In this document: positions 34,260-45,511 of the stretch, piece after piece | Numbering within the stretch: the stretch's first letter is position 1 | Layout of the letters: every line of letters begins with the position of its first letter | Assembly: GCA_019059635.1 (NCBI GenBank) | Contig: JAGVRJ010000007.1 | Span: 1,984,001-2,048,000, forward strand | Source of the DNA: Proales similis | Lineage: Eukaryota > Rotifera > Eurotatoria > Ploima > Proalidae | Direction of reading: 5' to 3' | DNA: 64,000 nt | The notes under the pieces: generated by a model | The model's input: the letters and a program-made list of their open reading frames with translations, nothing else | What the model was told of the DNA's origin: nothing | Databases searched by the model: none | Position numbers and translations under genes: made by a program

Positions 34260-35652
34260 CACTCGACTGCTTGCAATCGCTCACTTGCTTGGTTGCTGGT
34301 CTACATTTGAATTTAAATTTACAGTTTAGAGCACAGAGAGAACATCAGGAGAGAGTGTGAGAGACTGAGATAGTGAGAGGGAGAGCGATGGAGAGAGGAG
34401 CACTGGCCGTCTGAACGAGGAGATTTGAAACGGCAGCTAGATTGTCTCGCAGCTGCCAAATTCATCTTCTTCTCTAATAATAATCCCCTGCCTCTTATCT
34501 CAACGAAGCGAACACCAATTTGGGCGTGAAATTAATTATCGGACATTGTGGTGGCGGTGGTGGTCGCTTTTCTTTCCTTCTCTCGACGCACATCGTTGCT
34601 TGTGTTTTAGAGTGACCCCATTTTAGCTCGCTTGGGCCCGCGCTTTATCGCTTGCCCTCTCCTTGCGTTTGTGTGCTCATTCAGACGATCGCTCGCTCGG
34701 GCCGAGCTCCGATGGCGCGCATTTTAGTCTCTCGCTCAGTCGTCAACTATTTTAATATGCTTCCGTCGAGGCGACAATAGCCGGCCTCTCCTTGAGTCAT
34801 TCATAATAATTGCGAGCTTGCGTGCCAAGGAGATGAATTGGAAAGAAGAGAAGGAGAAAAAGAGGAGGCAAACGACAACGAGGTTGCGTCATACGAGTTA
34901 GCTCGTCGCTTATTTGGCCACTGCCGCAGCGATTTTTTTTTTGAGCCTCGTTAAAATGACGCCATTAACGGCACTGGTGTTCATGTGCGCCGAAGCCACT
35001 CTTTCAACAAAAGTGCGGAGCGATCGGGCCGGAAAAGGGCCACCTGGCTTATCTCCTCGTTTGTCGTCCATTCTTATTTAGACCTCTCTCGCTCTCTTCT
35101 CCTTTGCCTCACTTCTGCCTCTCTGCTCTGCCTCTATCTTTTATTTCAACCCTTCCTACGCCTACCCTACGACTCTCTTACCCAATCTTTCAACTGATTG
35201 CTTTACTGCTCTTGGCGACTCCTATTTTCGCTCGCTCGCTCGTTTTTCTATTGGCCTTGAGATTGCTTATTTTGCGATCGCATTCGTTGATTGTCACTCG
35301 TTCTATTTTAGATTCTTTTTCAAACGCGACATATTACGACTCAGATTCATAATTCATTCAACACAAACAGGCACACCCACACACACAAGATCCGCGCCAA
35401 GTTGGAAGATTCGTCGAATATTGAGAGACCCTCTCCCGGACTGATTCGCAAGGACGAGGCCAATTCTGAATGTTAGACAGCGACCGGCCACGAATGTAAA
35501 CGAATCATATGACGCAAGCCATCCATCCTCCACATACGCACACAGAGAAGCACACTCATACTCATGCGCAGATTTGAACGTTTTCTCTTCTTCATGAGGT
35601 GAAGCATAATTATATTTGAATGCGATTACCTCTGAGAAAAGAGAGCGAAAAT

Positions 35653-35708
35653 AATAAGAAAGAGCGAATAGAGCGAAAAGAATAAGAAAGAGCGAATAGA
35701 GCGAAAAG
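35653..35708. repeat. 28-bp tandem duplication before the RalGDS start
   Basis: Two perfect head-to-tail copies of a purine-rich 28-bp unit beginning AATAAGAAAGAGCG. It ends about 22 bp before the ATG, so it lies in the 5' UTR or immediate upstream region. Confidence 0.85.
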
Positions 35709-35730
35709 AGAATCGGGCGAGCGGCGAGTC

Positions 35731-38700
35731 ATGTCAAGACTTTTAGTGAACTTAACCAAGCGCTCATGTTCAAGCTCGACTCAGGATAGAAGAACGTCAC
35801 GCCTCAGTGATGCGTCGACCAAAACGCCGCCCATCATTCCAAACACATCGACAACAACGATGTCGTCTCGTTTCATCGACTCAGTCGCAAGCAAGAGTTT
35901 GGCCACGAGCAACAGTGCAAAAAGCACCACGATGATGCGAAGGGACCAGGAGGAACTGCTGGCCGACGACGAGATCCACGACGGCTGCATCTACCAAGTG
36001 AAAATAAAAAAGGTCTACAACCGCCAACCGAGCGACTCGGTGCAATCGGCGTCGTCAACGGATGGCCTTGTCTACAAGCGTGTCAAAGTCAAACAGCTCA
36101 AGTTCGCCTCGTTGCCAAAGCTCATCGAGCATTTGATCGTCAAGCAGACGGGCCAGATCGACTCGAGTCTGGTGCAGACCTTCTTGGCCACATACCGCAC
36201 GTTCACCGACGCGACAACGGTGATCACTCTGTTAAAGCAACGCTACAACGAGATAAAACCGGCCTCGCTGGACATGACCGAAGACGTGCGCTCGGCTTGC
36301 TTGGCCAGCATGAGGCTCATATTGAGCTTGTGGCTCGACCACTATCCAGAGGACTTTGAGCAAGCGCCGGGCGGCGCCGAGCTGCTCTCTCAGCTGGAAA
36401 ACTTTGTCGACACGCAAATGATGAGCAACGAGTCAAAGGACGGAGAGGCGATCAAGTCGCGCATAAGCCGCATTCGCTCGGCCTGCGCCCGTCCCAAGGT
36501 TATCAATGGCCACAAGCGTAGTCGTTCGATTGCGGCCAGTGTTGACCACGTTCAGATCGAGTTGAAGGGCGCTTCGAGCAATTTCGCAAGCATCGACGCC
36601 CACTACTTTGCCGAGCAGCTCACCCATATCGACAAGTGTCTGTTCGAGCGTGTGATCGCGCATCAGTGTCTGGCGGCCACGTGGAGCACCAGATACCAGA
36701 AGACCGGCCGTCTGACCAACTTGAGCGCGTCGTCGTCGTCGTCTGTAAAGGACAAGTTCGCCAGCATCAGGGAGTTCATCGATCAGTTCAATCGGGTGTC
36801 GTTTCTTGTTCAAGCCACAATACTGCAAGATGAGGCGGCCGGCGAGGCGATCGGCCCAGCCGAGCGCGCCCGATGCATTGAAAAGTGGATCGATATCGCG
36901 CTCGCCTGTCGCGCAATGAAAAACTTCTCCTCGCTGAACGCCATCGTCCAAGGCCTCAACACGCAATGTGTGAGCAGACTCGAACGAGTCTGGTCTCTTG
37001 TCAAGCGGTATGCCAGCCATCAGAGCTCTTTTTGCACGCATTCGTCAACTTGTTTATAAACAGTGACTCGACGGAGAAGCTCAAAGAGCTGACCGACATG
37101 TTCTCGCAAGACCACAACCAGAAGCAGTTCCGCGACATTCTCGCCCAGGTAAGCGGCTGTCTATTCGCTTCTCCTCTTGTTTGTGTGTGTTTGTTGACTA
37201 ACAAATGGACTAACGTGCGTCTTGCCTTCGCGCCAACAGGAACTGGTCGATCTGGCTCGTCTGCTCGAGAAAGAGAACGAGTCCAGTGTGCCCGGAGACA
37301 TCGACTATTTGAACATAATCAATTCGCAGATGCAACGTCGATCGTCATTTCTCTGCTTGCCAGCAGACGTCGAGTCGGTAATTCGCTAAATCAAGCTCTG
37401 CCTTTGCTCTATCCGCAACCAACTAACCGCTGCCCAGTTTTGCTTGACTCGTCTTGTTCTGTTTCAATCTCAACTGAACTATTTTTTTTTTTTGCTGAAA
37501 AGGAGGGAACCGCCAAGTATGCGGACATAAACAGCGGCATAAACGCCACATTCGGTCGACGAATGAAAGAGAAAATGAGCCGAGAGCAGTTGAAACATCG
37601 AAAAGTAAAACCTTAGACCGCACACACACACACACACACACGAAATTGAATGAATTGAATTTGCCGACTCAAGCTGGCCATGGGCACAGTGCCGTTTTTG
37701 GGCACCTTCCTCAAAGACCTCGAGTACATTCACGCGCAGAACTCGACGTTCAACGAGCAGGGAATGATAAACGTGATGAAGAAACGCAAAGAGTTTGAAA
37801 TAATCGCGCAGATCAAGCTGCTGCAGCAGGCGGCGCATTTGTACAAGCTGAACGCCGACGCGTATTTCGACGCATGGCTGCGAAATCAGAGCGTTTACAC
37901 CGAAGCCGAAAAGTAAGAAGAGCGTCAACGTTCGAGGACATAATCGCCATAATGGTCATTTAAAGCTACGAGCTCTCCTACAAGATAGAGCCGGATCCGC
38001 GAGCGATCAGAAATTCGAGTCGAAATCCGAGCCGATCGACGTCAATCGACTCGCTGAGCAGCTTGAACAAGACCGCCTCGTCCAAGCAGAGTCCGGCTGA
38101 GCACTCACGCAACAGCTCGGTGGGCAGCGGCTCAGACGCGTTCGGACACAACAGTGGTAAATACGGCTCGAGCAGCCAAGCGACCACGGGCGCCGACAAC
38201 AGCAGCGAGAATTCACTCGAGCTGGCTCGATCGCCCGGCCAGCTGAAGGTGCGCGTGCTGGTCGAGCTGAACGACCGCAACAACAACAGCCTGGTGGAGA
38301 GGCGGGCGTCCACCGTCGTCTACAAGCAGATTATGATCGGCGACAAGCACCGCACCAGGGACGTGAAGAGGCTCATACTGGAAAAGTTCTTTCTGGCCGA
38401 CGAGCACAACCTAGACGACTTTGACCTCATTCAGATCCTCAATGACTCGAACTACAGCAACTCGCTCTTCCTCACGCCGACCTACGGGCCGAAGCAGAGC
38501 GCGCGCGAGCTGCTCATCAACGACAACTCGAACGTGTTCTACGCGGTCAAGCGAGAGCCACAGATTCAGTTTGTTCTTCGACGACGATCGTCTCAGCGAG
38601 CAGACAGCAGAAGCGGCGGCTCGGCCGCGCTCGCCGACTCGTTCGACCAGCAGCGGCGACGAAACACCAGCAATTTGCTGTTGCCGCCGCGATCGCCTGC

Positions 38701-38821
38701 ATCTCTGCACCAGGCGCGGCGCATAAACAAAAGCAACAGTAATCTGACAGACGCCAGAGCCCGATCGAACAGTAGCCGCAGCTCGAGCAGCTGGCAACTA
38801 TTTAAAAAAATTCTCTCCTAA
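35731..38821 (+). CDS. RALGDS: Ral guanine nucleotide exchange factor (RalGDS/RGL type)
   Basis: Ras effector that activates Ral GTPases. Six exons (35731-37007, 37064-37148, 37240-37377, 37503-37604, 37674-37912, 37966-38821) keep frame and give 898 residues. The order is a Ser/Thr-rich N-terminus; a REM domain (LIEHLIVKQTGQIDSSLVQTFLATYRTF, about residues 128-215); a CDC25-type catalytic domain (FAEQLTHIDKCLFERV, WIDIALACRAMKNFSSLNAIVQGL, GTVPFLGTFLKDLEYIHA, KRKEFEIIAQIKLLQQAA); a Ser-rich linker; and a Ras-association domain ending in a NVFYAVKREPQIQFVLRRR motif close to human NVFYAMNSTANYDFVLKKR. The fourth intron carries a (CA)n run at about 37620-37640. The tail after the RA domain (about 80 residues, Arg/Ser rich) is longer than in mammals. 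RALGDS versus RGL cannot be separated; the gene is probably the single invertebrate member. Confidence 0.94.
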
Positions 38822-39619
38822 TTCCGAGCCTGTACCTTGATTTGTTTGTAAACTAGCTCGCTCGTTGATTTGCTTGTTTATTATTTGCTCGCTCGCTCGC
38901 TCGCTTGTTAATCATCGCACTCATGTACAGCGGTTCCATTCACGTCGGCATTCGCAACAATTGCCTTGTATTTCTACATTTAATTATTCAAATTCAACAA
39001 AATTACGACGTCAATAATAACAATATTCTGCAACAATTTGCCGCTCGCTTGCTTTAACTTTTCTTCGATTAGGCCTTTTTGTTTCTCGGCAAATAAAATA
39101 TTGCAATTTTCGCCCCATTTTCCTGTTTCGGCAGCGCGTCCAAGTATGGAACAAGCGTTTCTATTTTGCCTTTGACCACCTCTCCTCTAAAGGGACTTGA
39201 AAGAGAGTTGAAAAGCTGGGAAGGGCAGGGAATTAGCACGGCGGCTACCAGTGGCCGTTTGAGTGTCGGATTGGCTCGTAAGCGAGAGAGAGTGGTCTTT
39301 TAGCGACCATTTCGCTCTACTCCGGACGCGCACACACACCTAAATCCAATATTTACTCGTACACTGCAATTTATCGCACTAGATTAGAGTCCTCGATGAC
39401 ATTTTGGAATTTAGCGATTGGATAAGCCAAAGTCGCATGCTTATTAAAATAACAATAATGATGCACAGAGACAGGATAACGTCTCTCTCGGTCTGGACAG
39501 TGGCTATTAGGAGCTCGTTATCAACTGGCCCGCTTCCTACGCTCAACTGGCCTCTGCCTCGTCGTCTCTCTTGACTTGGCTCGCCTCTCTAGTCTCTGGA
39601 CACCGTCATCGCCGTTGCC

Positions 39620-39650
<31 letters not shown>

Positions 39651-39802
39651 TAGTCGTCGTCTTTGTCGACTTTTCGTTGTAATCATAGTAGGCGTCGCTA
39701 AATCTGCTCTCGGCTGCTTATAACTTCTCTTCTCTACCTCAAGTATTGGCTCATTTTCTTTAAGCTCGATTCGAGTTGAAGATTTCCACTCTTGGTCCAC
39801 AC
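38822..39802. other. 3' UTR of RalGDS-like gene and spacer with TCG repeats
   Basis: AATAAA near 39092 could end the RalGDS-like mRNA. A (GTC/TCG)-rich simple repeat spans about 39605-39672, just before the first transporter gene. No coding gene is supported. Confidence 0.4.
39605..39672. repeat. Degenerate GTC/TCG trinucleotide repeat
   Basis: Imperfect runs of GTCGTC with GCTGTC interruptions, read as poly-Arg/Gln on the minus strand. Simple sequence, not a gene. Confidence 0.85.
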
Positions 39803-41953
39803 ATGTCCAAACCGAACCAATTGAGACGAGGCGAGCATCCGGCTCGAATCGACAGCCTCGCTCTGCGCACGCAGTCGATGATTCAAGTCTACGACCAACT
39901 CAAGGAGCTCGATCAGAACATGTTCTTTCGCACCAGCAGCAACGACAAGCTCAGTCCACTAGTTGACAGGTTTGCGCCCCTGTTTGCTTTCTGCCGCCCT
40001 CCTGTCTGACCTCGTGACTTGTGCTCTTGTTTAAGAGGCGGCCTCGTCCTCTTTGCTTTCGTTTTGTACGGACTGTCCAGCTCGCTTACTTGGGTCATAT
40101 TCCAGACGTCGGTCGATGTAATCGCTCTGCGCTGGCCTCGCGCGCATCCTTTTCTTTAATACTCTTCTTCAATTTACAAGTTCTTTGCCGAGTCTAAACT
40201 CAACACGCCAATCAGCGGTGGCAGTTATTATCAAAAAAATTTCGCCTCCATACAGACCTTGATCTGGAGCAGCGCCTTCGTTCTCTCCATTTTGTTCAAT
40301 TTTGTCAACTGCGATCGGCAAGTGTTCTAAAATCGACTTGAAATACGCGCGCACTGATTGGAACCGTTCGAACTTTAGACGCTTCAATCAGAGCGATCGT
40401 CTGCCCTACGCGATTATGACGTCGGTTTTGACCCTGGCCGCGCTCATCTTCCTCAGCCTGGTCGAATCAACCAACTGTAAGTGACAACTTGACAACAGCC
40501 TCTCTTCACCAGTAGCACCAGTAGTTCAAAAAGGGTCCAATTCGCTGTTCATCTGCATTTGCCTCGTGATTGCCATCAATGGCCGTAAGTGTCCCTCTTT
40601 CGCCTCTTTTCGTGCCTGTAGCCCTAAACTTGGCCTCGCCTAATTGCAGTGGTCAGCGGTTTAATTCTCAGCTCGGCGATCTACTCGGCCTCAATCCTGC
40701 CGATGCGCTACACCAACGCGGTCCTGTTCGGCTACGTAATTGCTTAATAAACAGACTTTTACCCGACAAAACAGAATTAAAAGCAGAGAAAACCAAATAT
40801 GACAAGTTCTCGACCGATTTGCTCAAGTGCCTGATTTCTTTGATCAAAAAAGCCGGCTTGGGTAAGTGTATGTCTCTGCTGAACGATTTGAACTGATCGA
40901 AAAGAATATGAGCCAAACGAAACGTCAAGTGCCAGTCAACTCGGGCATGAGCGCCGTCTTCCTCATGATCGTCACATTTGGCCTTGTTCTCGTCACATTC
41001 ATCTCGCACTTTTCGCTGCCTCTGTCGGTAAAAACAAAAGAGACAGCTCCTAGTCTACAAAGACTGACCTCGTTTTCGATGAAGAAATTCTTCCGCTTTC
41101 ACATGAGCATGGCCAGAGACAAGCGGCTAATCTACTTCAAGTTGAACCAATCTCGGCCCCACTCGCGCCTCTCCTACGTGGTCTCGTTCAATCGGGTAAT
41201 TCATGGCCTGCTCTGTCCTCGCGTCACCCACTCAAAGGCTCGCTTTTCCATTTGCAAAAAGCTCTGGCCCTACTTCTTGTTCATATTTCTGCTCTCGCTC
41301 ACGTCAATGAGCGTCTTCTCTGGCTACCATCTCAACATAAAGCCCATCTCTGCGAAATTTCCCATTTCTCGTAAGCGCCATCCGCCAGTCCGCTCTCTTC
41401 CTCTTTATTTTACTTCGGCCGAGTAGAGAAATGGTACGCCAGCCTAGCCAGCGAGCTCAACTTTCATCTCATGACCCTGCTGGGCCTGTTGGTGGCCTTT
41501 TTTAGTCGAAAGGTAAATGTCTCTCTCTGCCAAGCAGTTTATTTGCACATTAAATGACGCCCAAACCAAAGCCGGGACCCAAATGGATTTTGGTAGTCGC
41601 TCTGCTCAAAGTGGTGCTCACCGTGCTCTTCTACTCAGTGGCCAATTTCGAGCCGAGCAAACGCAAGCACATCCATGTTCAAATGAGCGACGACTACTTT
41701 TATGTGGCGGGCACTGCTTGTTTGGCCCTGCTGCACGGCTACTTCACTGGCGGCCTGATGATGTTTGCGCCCAGGTAAAGTTGCTTCGACTTTCAAAAAA
41801 ATGAATTCCTTTCTCACTCGGCCGCTTTCGAAAAGGCAAATCAAAGAAAAGCACAGCTACTCGGCTGCTATGTGGAGCGCACTCAGCCTCGCTCTCGGAG
41901 TGGTCGGTGGCTCATTTTGTTCGCATTTCGTTTCCTTTCTCGTTTTACTTTGA
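39803..41953 (+). CDS. Divergent equilibrative nucleoside transporter (SLC29 family), copy 1
   Basis: Predicted multipass plasma-membrane nucleoside carrier. It is split into about ten short exons, the first being 39803-39969. Family pattern: a first membrane segment, LVLFAFVLYGLSSSLTWVIFQT, where the usual PWN is TWV; a block SLFICICLVIAING; then a MRYTNAVLFGY segment; a long basic loop; a membrane segment LWPYFLFIFLLSLTSMSVFSGY; and a C-terminal block with GPKWILVVALLKVVLTVLFYSVANF, HVQMSDDYFYVAGTACLALLHGYFTGGLMMFAPR, and a last helix that ends at 41953. The last block matches the ENT C-terminal signature (nD..fy..g...a..GY..gl.M..aPr). It is more diverged than the tandem copy downstream; loss of PWN makes substrate range or activity uncertain. 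Internal exon borders near 40735-40790 and 40865-40905 are not firm. Confidence 0.75.
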
Positions 41954-43200
41954 GCCGACACGAGCTCGACGCTGCCTTCAAAATTTGCACCTTTATGCCA
42001 GGCACGCAAACGTAGATTTTTCTCAAACAACTTCCCCTCTCTTCTTATGCTTATTTTGATCGTTTTTCATGTAATTTTCATATTTTTTTTTCTCTTTGCT
42101 TCGTTTTGCTCGATTTTGGCTGAGTATTTTCTCTTCTGAATAAATATAGTCGGAGAAACGTGGATGAGTGAAAATGGGCGAAAAAGGAGTAGGAAGCCGA
42201 AGCGAGACTTATTAACAAGCGCGAGAGCGATTGTTTGGTGCATAACTTGCTTGAGAGTCGAGCTCAAGTTGCTGGCTCACTGGCTGGCTTGCGCATAAAA
42301 TATGGTTACCAGCGTTTAACTAGCAGCCGTTGATTTATTAGGCAACAATATATTCGTATTATAGCTGCAAATTGTATGCATAATTCGCCAATTCGGCCAG
42401 CAACCGATGCGGACATTGAGAGGCGGCAAAAGTTGAATCGCTTATTCCTCGATTGTCCTCCTCCTCAAGCCAAGTTTCTCTCTTTGATCGTCACCTTTGC
42501 TCATTGTTGCATATGTTTGTGTGTGTGTGCCGGTGTGAGTGAGTGAGCGTGCGTACACGCGCTAGTTTGTTTTCTCAACGGCATGTGACCAAGTGCGTCG
42601 TATGGCCTCATCAGCTCATGATCGGCAGGCAAAGATTTTCCTCAATTTCAGCTCGCATTGTTCGAAGTGCTGTGGCGAGCAAACAATGCGGACCCAGCTC
42701 ATGAATACCGGCTCTCTCTGTCGCTATGGGTTGGTTTGTCAGAGACCAGCCTCGGCGCTGGCCAGAGTCTCGACAATTTTCGAGACGGCCAAAGATTAGA
42801 TAACGCTGAATTGAGTCTATTCTAACACAGACGCGCACAAACGAACCTTAAACAGACTCGCGCTATCTAACAAAGCAAAGACAGGCACGCCAACCAATTA
42901 TCCTTGGCAAATGGAAACAATAAACTTTGCCTGTTCCTCTCTTTCTATCTCGCCCCTCCCTCTCTCTCTTCTCACCGTCTCTCTGTTTCGATTCTATTTC
43001 GCATCGTTCGCTTTCTCTCTCTCTCTCTCTCTCAATATTTTCATTTCTGCTTTTAATTTGCGTGCGTCGACGAGGGAGAGAGGGAGGCAATCGAGTTGCA
43101 TGCACGTACGTCAACGTCTGCGTATGATTTGAGAAAAAAGAGGCGCGAACGGACAGGAGTGAACAATTTAGGATCGATTTAGATCAAAGTCGTCGAAGCG
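41954..43200. other. Spacer between the two nucleoside transporter genes
   Basis: Non-coding. Contains AATAAA near 42139, a GT-rich patch at about 42513-42545 and a (CT)n run at about 43012-43032 with flanking CT-rich DNA. Probably the promoter of the second transporter. Confidence 0.4.
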
Positions 43201-45222
43201 ATGAACAACTCAAAGGAGAAGGGCGATCTGAGCGCCGACCATCAGTCATTGCGGCCTCTGCTTGTAGACGCCACGTCGCCGTCCGTCAATAGTCCGTCCG
43301 AGCCGCGCTCGCCCAACTCGCCCAACGAAACGAGTGTGATGATCAAAACGGGCCATCGATCGAGCGACGATCAGCTTGAGTTGAACGCGCCGCGCGACAA
43401 AAACTACTTTGTCTATTTGACGTTCGTTCTGTTCGGCGTGGCGATCCTCATGCCCTGGAACATGTTCCTCAACGCGGACGACGTAAGCTCCTCTCTGCTG
43501 CGCCGTCCCTCTTGCTCCTCATGCGTCTCTTCAAGTACTTTAAAAAATACAAAATGAACACGAACCAAACGTACAATTCGACACTTCGCACCAGCTTCAC
43601 CTATTACGTGGGCAACATTGGCCAGACCACAAACGTGCTGATGAATCTCCTCAACATCGCGCTGACTTTCGGCGGGTAAGGACCAATGCGCGACCAGTTT
43701 GCCACCAAATCAGCCTCTATTGACTTGAATTGATAGAAATCCGCGACGAAGAATTCCATACATGATCATGCTCTCCAGCTTGGTTATCTTCTTGCAAGCG
43801 GTGCTCGCCCTGGTCGACTCGTCTGAATGTAACTGGCAACGTCGTACTGTCGATCGCTCCAATCTGATCTCTTCTTCTTCTTCATTGCAAAGGGCCCGTC
43901 ATCTTCTTTGCCATCTGCTGCTTCTCCGTGTTTTTCATGTACGGTAAGTGCCGAGGTCACCGGGACATGCCCACTCGAACGAGCCGATTCTAATCTCAAA
44001 GCACTTTGATCAGTGGCCACCGGCATTCTTCAGTCGTGCGTCTACTACGTTGCTTCTCTCTTCCCGTCCGATTATCTCAACGCAATTGTGCTCGGCAATG
44101 TAAGTGCCAAGCCGACTCGCCAAGTCTACTACATGCTCATGCTGTTCAATTTTAGAATCTGTGCGGCATATTCACCACACTGGCCAGCATGCTGTCAAAA
44201 GCAAGTAAGTGGCCAAGCTGAAACCGTCTCAGGTCCGGGCGCTTATGATTCGCCTACCAAGCGTCGTCTGAGGAGAAGATCGCGGCAGTCGCCTATTTCT
44301 CGTCGGCGTTCGTCGTCTTGATTATCACCCTGTTCATCTACTACTTGCTGCCTCGATCGGTAAGGGCCGCAAGTCGATTTGAGACGCCCGTAAACTTGAC
44401 AGTCGTCTGTTAGCACTTTTTCCGCTTCTACGAACGACTAAACGAAATGAGGAAAAACGAATCGGCTCGAATTGAACACCACGAGCGCAATTCGATTCCC
44501 TACTGGGAGATTATCTCCAAGGTAATGATGATGAGACCTTGGAAAGCAAAAGCAGCCGACCTGAGCCCGCTCACTCTTCGTCTAGATCTGGATCTATTTG
44601 TTCTGCATTTGGCTCAACTTTTTCTCTACGCTCTCCATTTACCCAGTCTACATGCTGGACGTCAAGCCGATCAGCAAAGACTTTTTCATCAACAAGAACT
44701 GGTACCAGGACGTGATCACCTTCCTCACGTTCAATGTGATGGTCACAGTCGGCAACATATTGCCCAAAATCGTGCAAAAGGTAGCTTCCAGACCGCTTGC
44801 GCTCTCAGTTCGCCAGTCGATCTAATCGCACTTGTCGTCAGCCTGGACCAAGGTGGATCGCCATACCAGTGATTGCGCGAGCCATTTTAGTCTTCTTGTT
44901 CTTCATATTCTCCAACTACAAGCCCCAAGAGCGCACTCTGGTCGTGTTGATAAACAACGACTTATTGTACTGGGCCGGCTGCATTCTCTCGCCTCTGGCC
45001 TTCGGCTACTTTACCAGCTTGCTGATGATGTACACGCCCAGGTAAGAGTCATGGACTGAGAACACGAACGATTAACGATGAGCAAACCAACCCCATTGAA
45101 GCCAAGTGCCGAGTCAGTATTCCGGACAAGCGGGCATGTTGGCGGCGCTCGCTTTAGTCATCGGAGTGATGAGCGGCTTGCAGTTCAGCAAACCTCTCGG
45201 CAGTCTAGTCCTGGCACTCTAG
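43201..45222 (+). CDS. SLC29A: Equilibrative nucleoside transporter (SLC29 family), copy 2
   Basis: Predicted plasma-membrane facilitative nucleoside transporter. About ten exons; the first runs from 43201 to the donor near 43482. The hydrophilic Ser/Pro-rich N-terminus is about 65 residues. The first membrane segment is YLTFVLFGVAILMPWNMFLNADD, which keeps the family PWN motif. It is followed by a Asn-rich loop with N-glycosylation sites (NQT, NST), a helix with VATGILQSCVYYVASLFPSDYLNAIVLGN, a central loop RNSIPYWEIISKIWIY, a WLNFFSTLSIYPVY segment, and the C-terminal signature RWIAIPVIARAILVFLFFIFSNY, then NNDLLYWAGCILSPLAFGYFTSLLMMYTPR. Typical ENT layout with eleven helices. It is the better-conserved member of the tandem pair. 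Confidence 0.92.
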
Positions 45223-45511
45223 GCCGCTTGAATGAAAGAGCTGGCGGGCTTGCTCAGTGGTTTGTTAGTTTCTTTCTTTCTTTTCCCCCCATCCAACTCG
45301 CTTAGGCTTAGGGCAATCGGCCTGAATGCATATTCAAGCTGTTTTGTTTTGCTCTTTTCATTTCAACGAAATAAAACCAGACCGAAAACGGAGAGAGGGG
45401 CTCATTCGATCAAGTTGGCCAAGTGATGCACATCGGACAAATGCACTAGCTCTCCTCGACTCTCAGTCAGCTCGTTTGACTTGTCTCGAACTGAAAAAAT
45501 TTTGAATGAAG

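Larger units (their letters stand above)
31471..35730. other. Long intergenic/regulatory region upstream of RalGDS-like gene
   Basis: About 4.2 kb with no supported coding gene, the largest gap in the window. It contains two copies of TATAAAGCGGG (32893 and 34249), a (CA)n run near 34108-34128, CT-rich and GA-rich tracts, and ATG TCAGCTCAAAAT followed by a GTCAGT donor near 33205-33220 that could be an alternative first exon. A 28-bp tandem duplication lies just before the next start codon. Confidence 0.4.

Noticed and set aside
32124-35352. Several 70-120 codon frames in the RalGDS upstream block
   Set aside because: Low-complexity Ser/Leu/Phe-rich translations of CT-rich DNA, with no domain pattern or consistent splice sites.
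39605-39800. Minus-strand Arg/Gln-rich frame
   Set aside because: It is a by-product of the GTC/TCG simple repeat.
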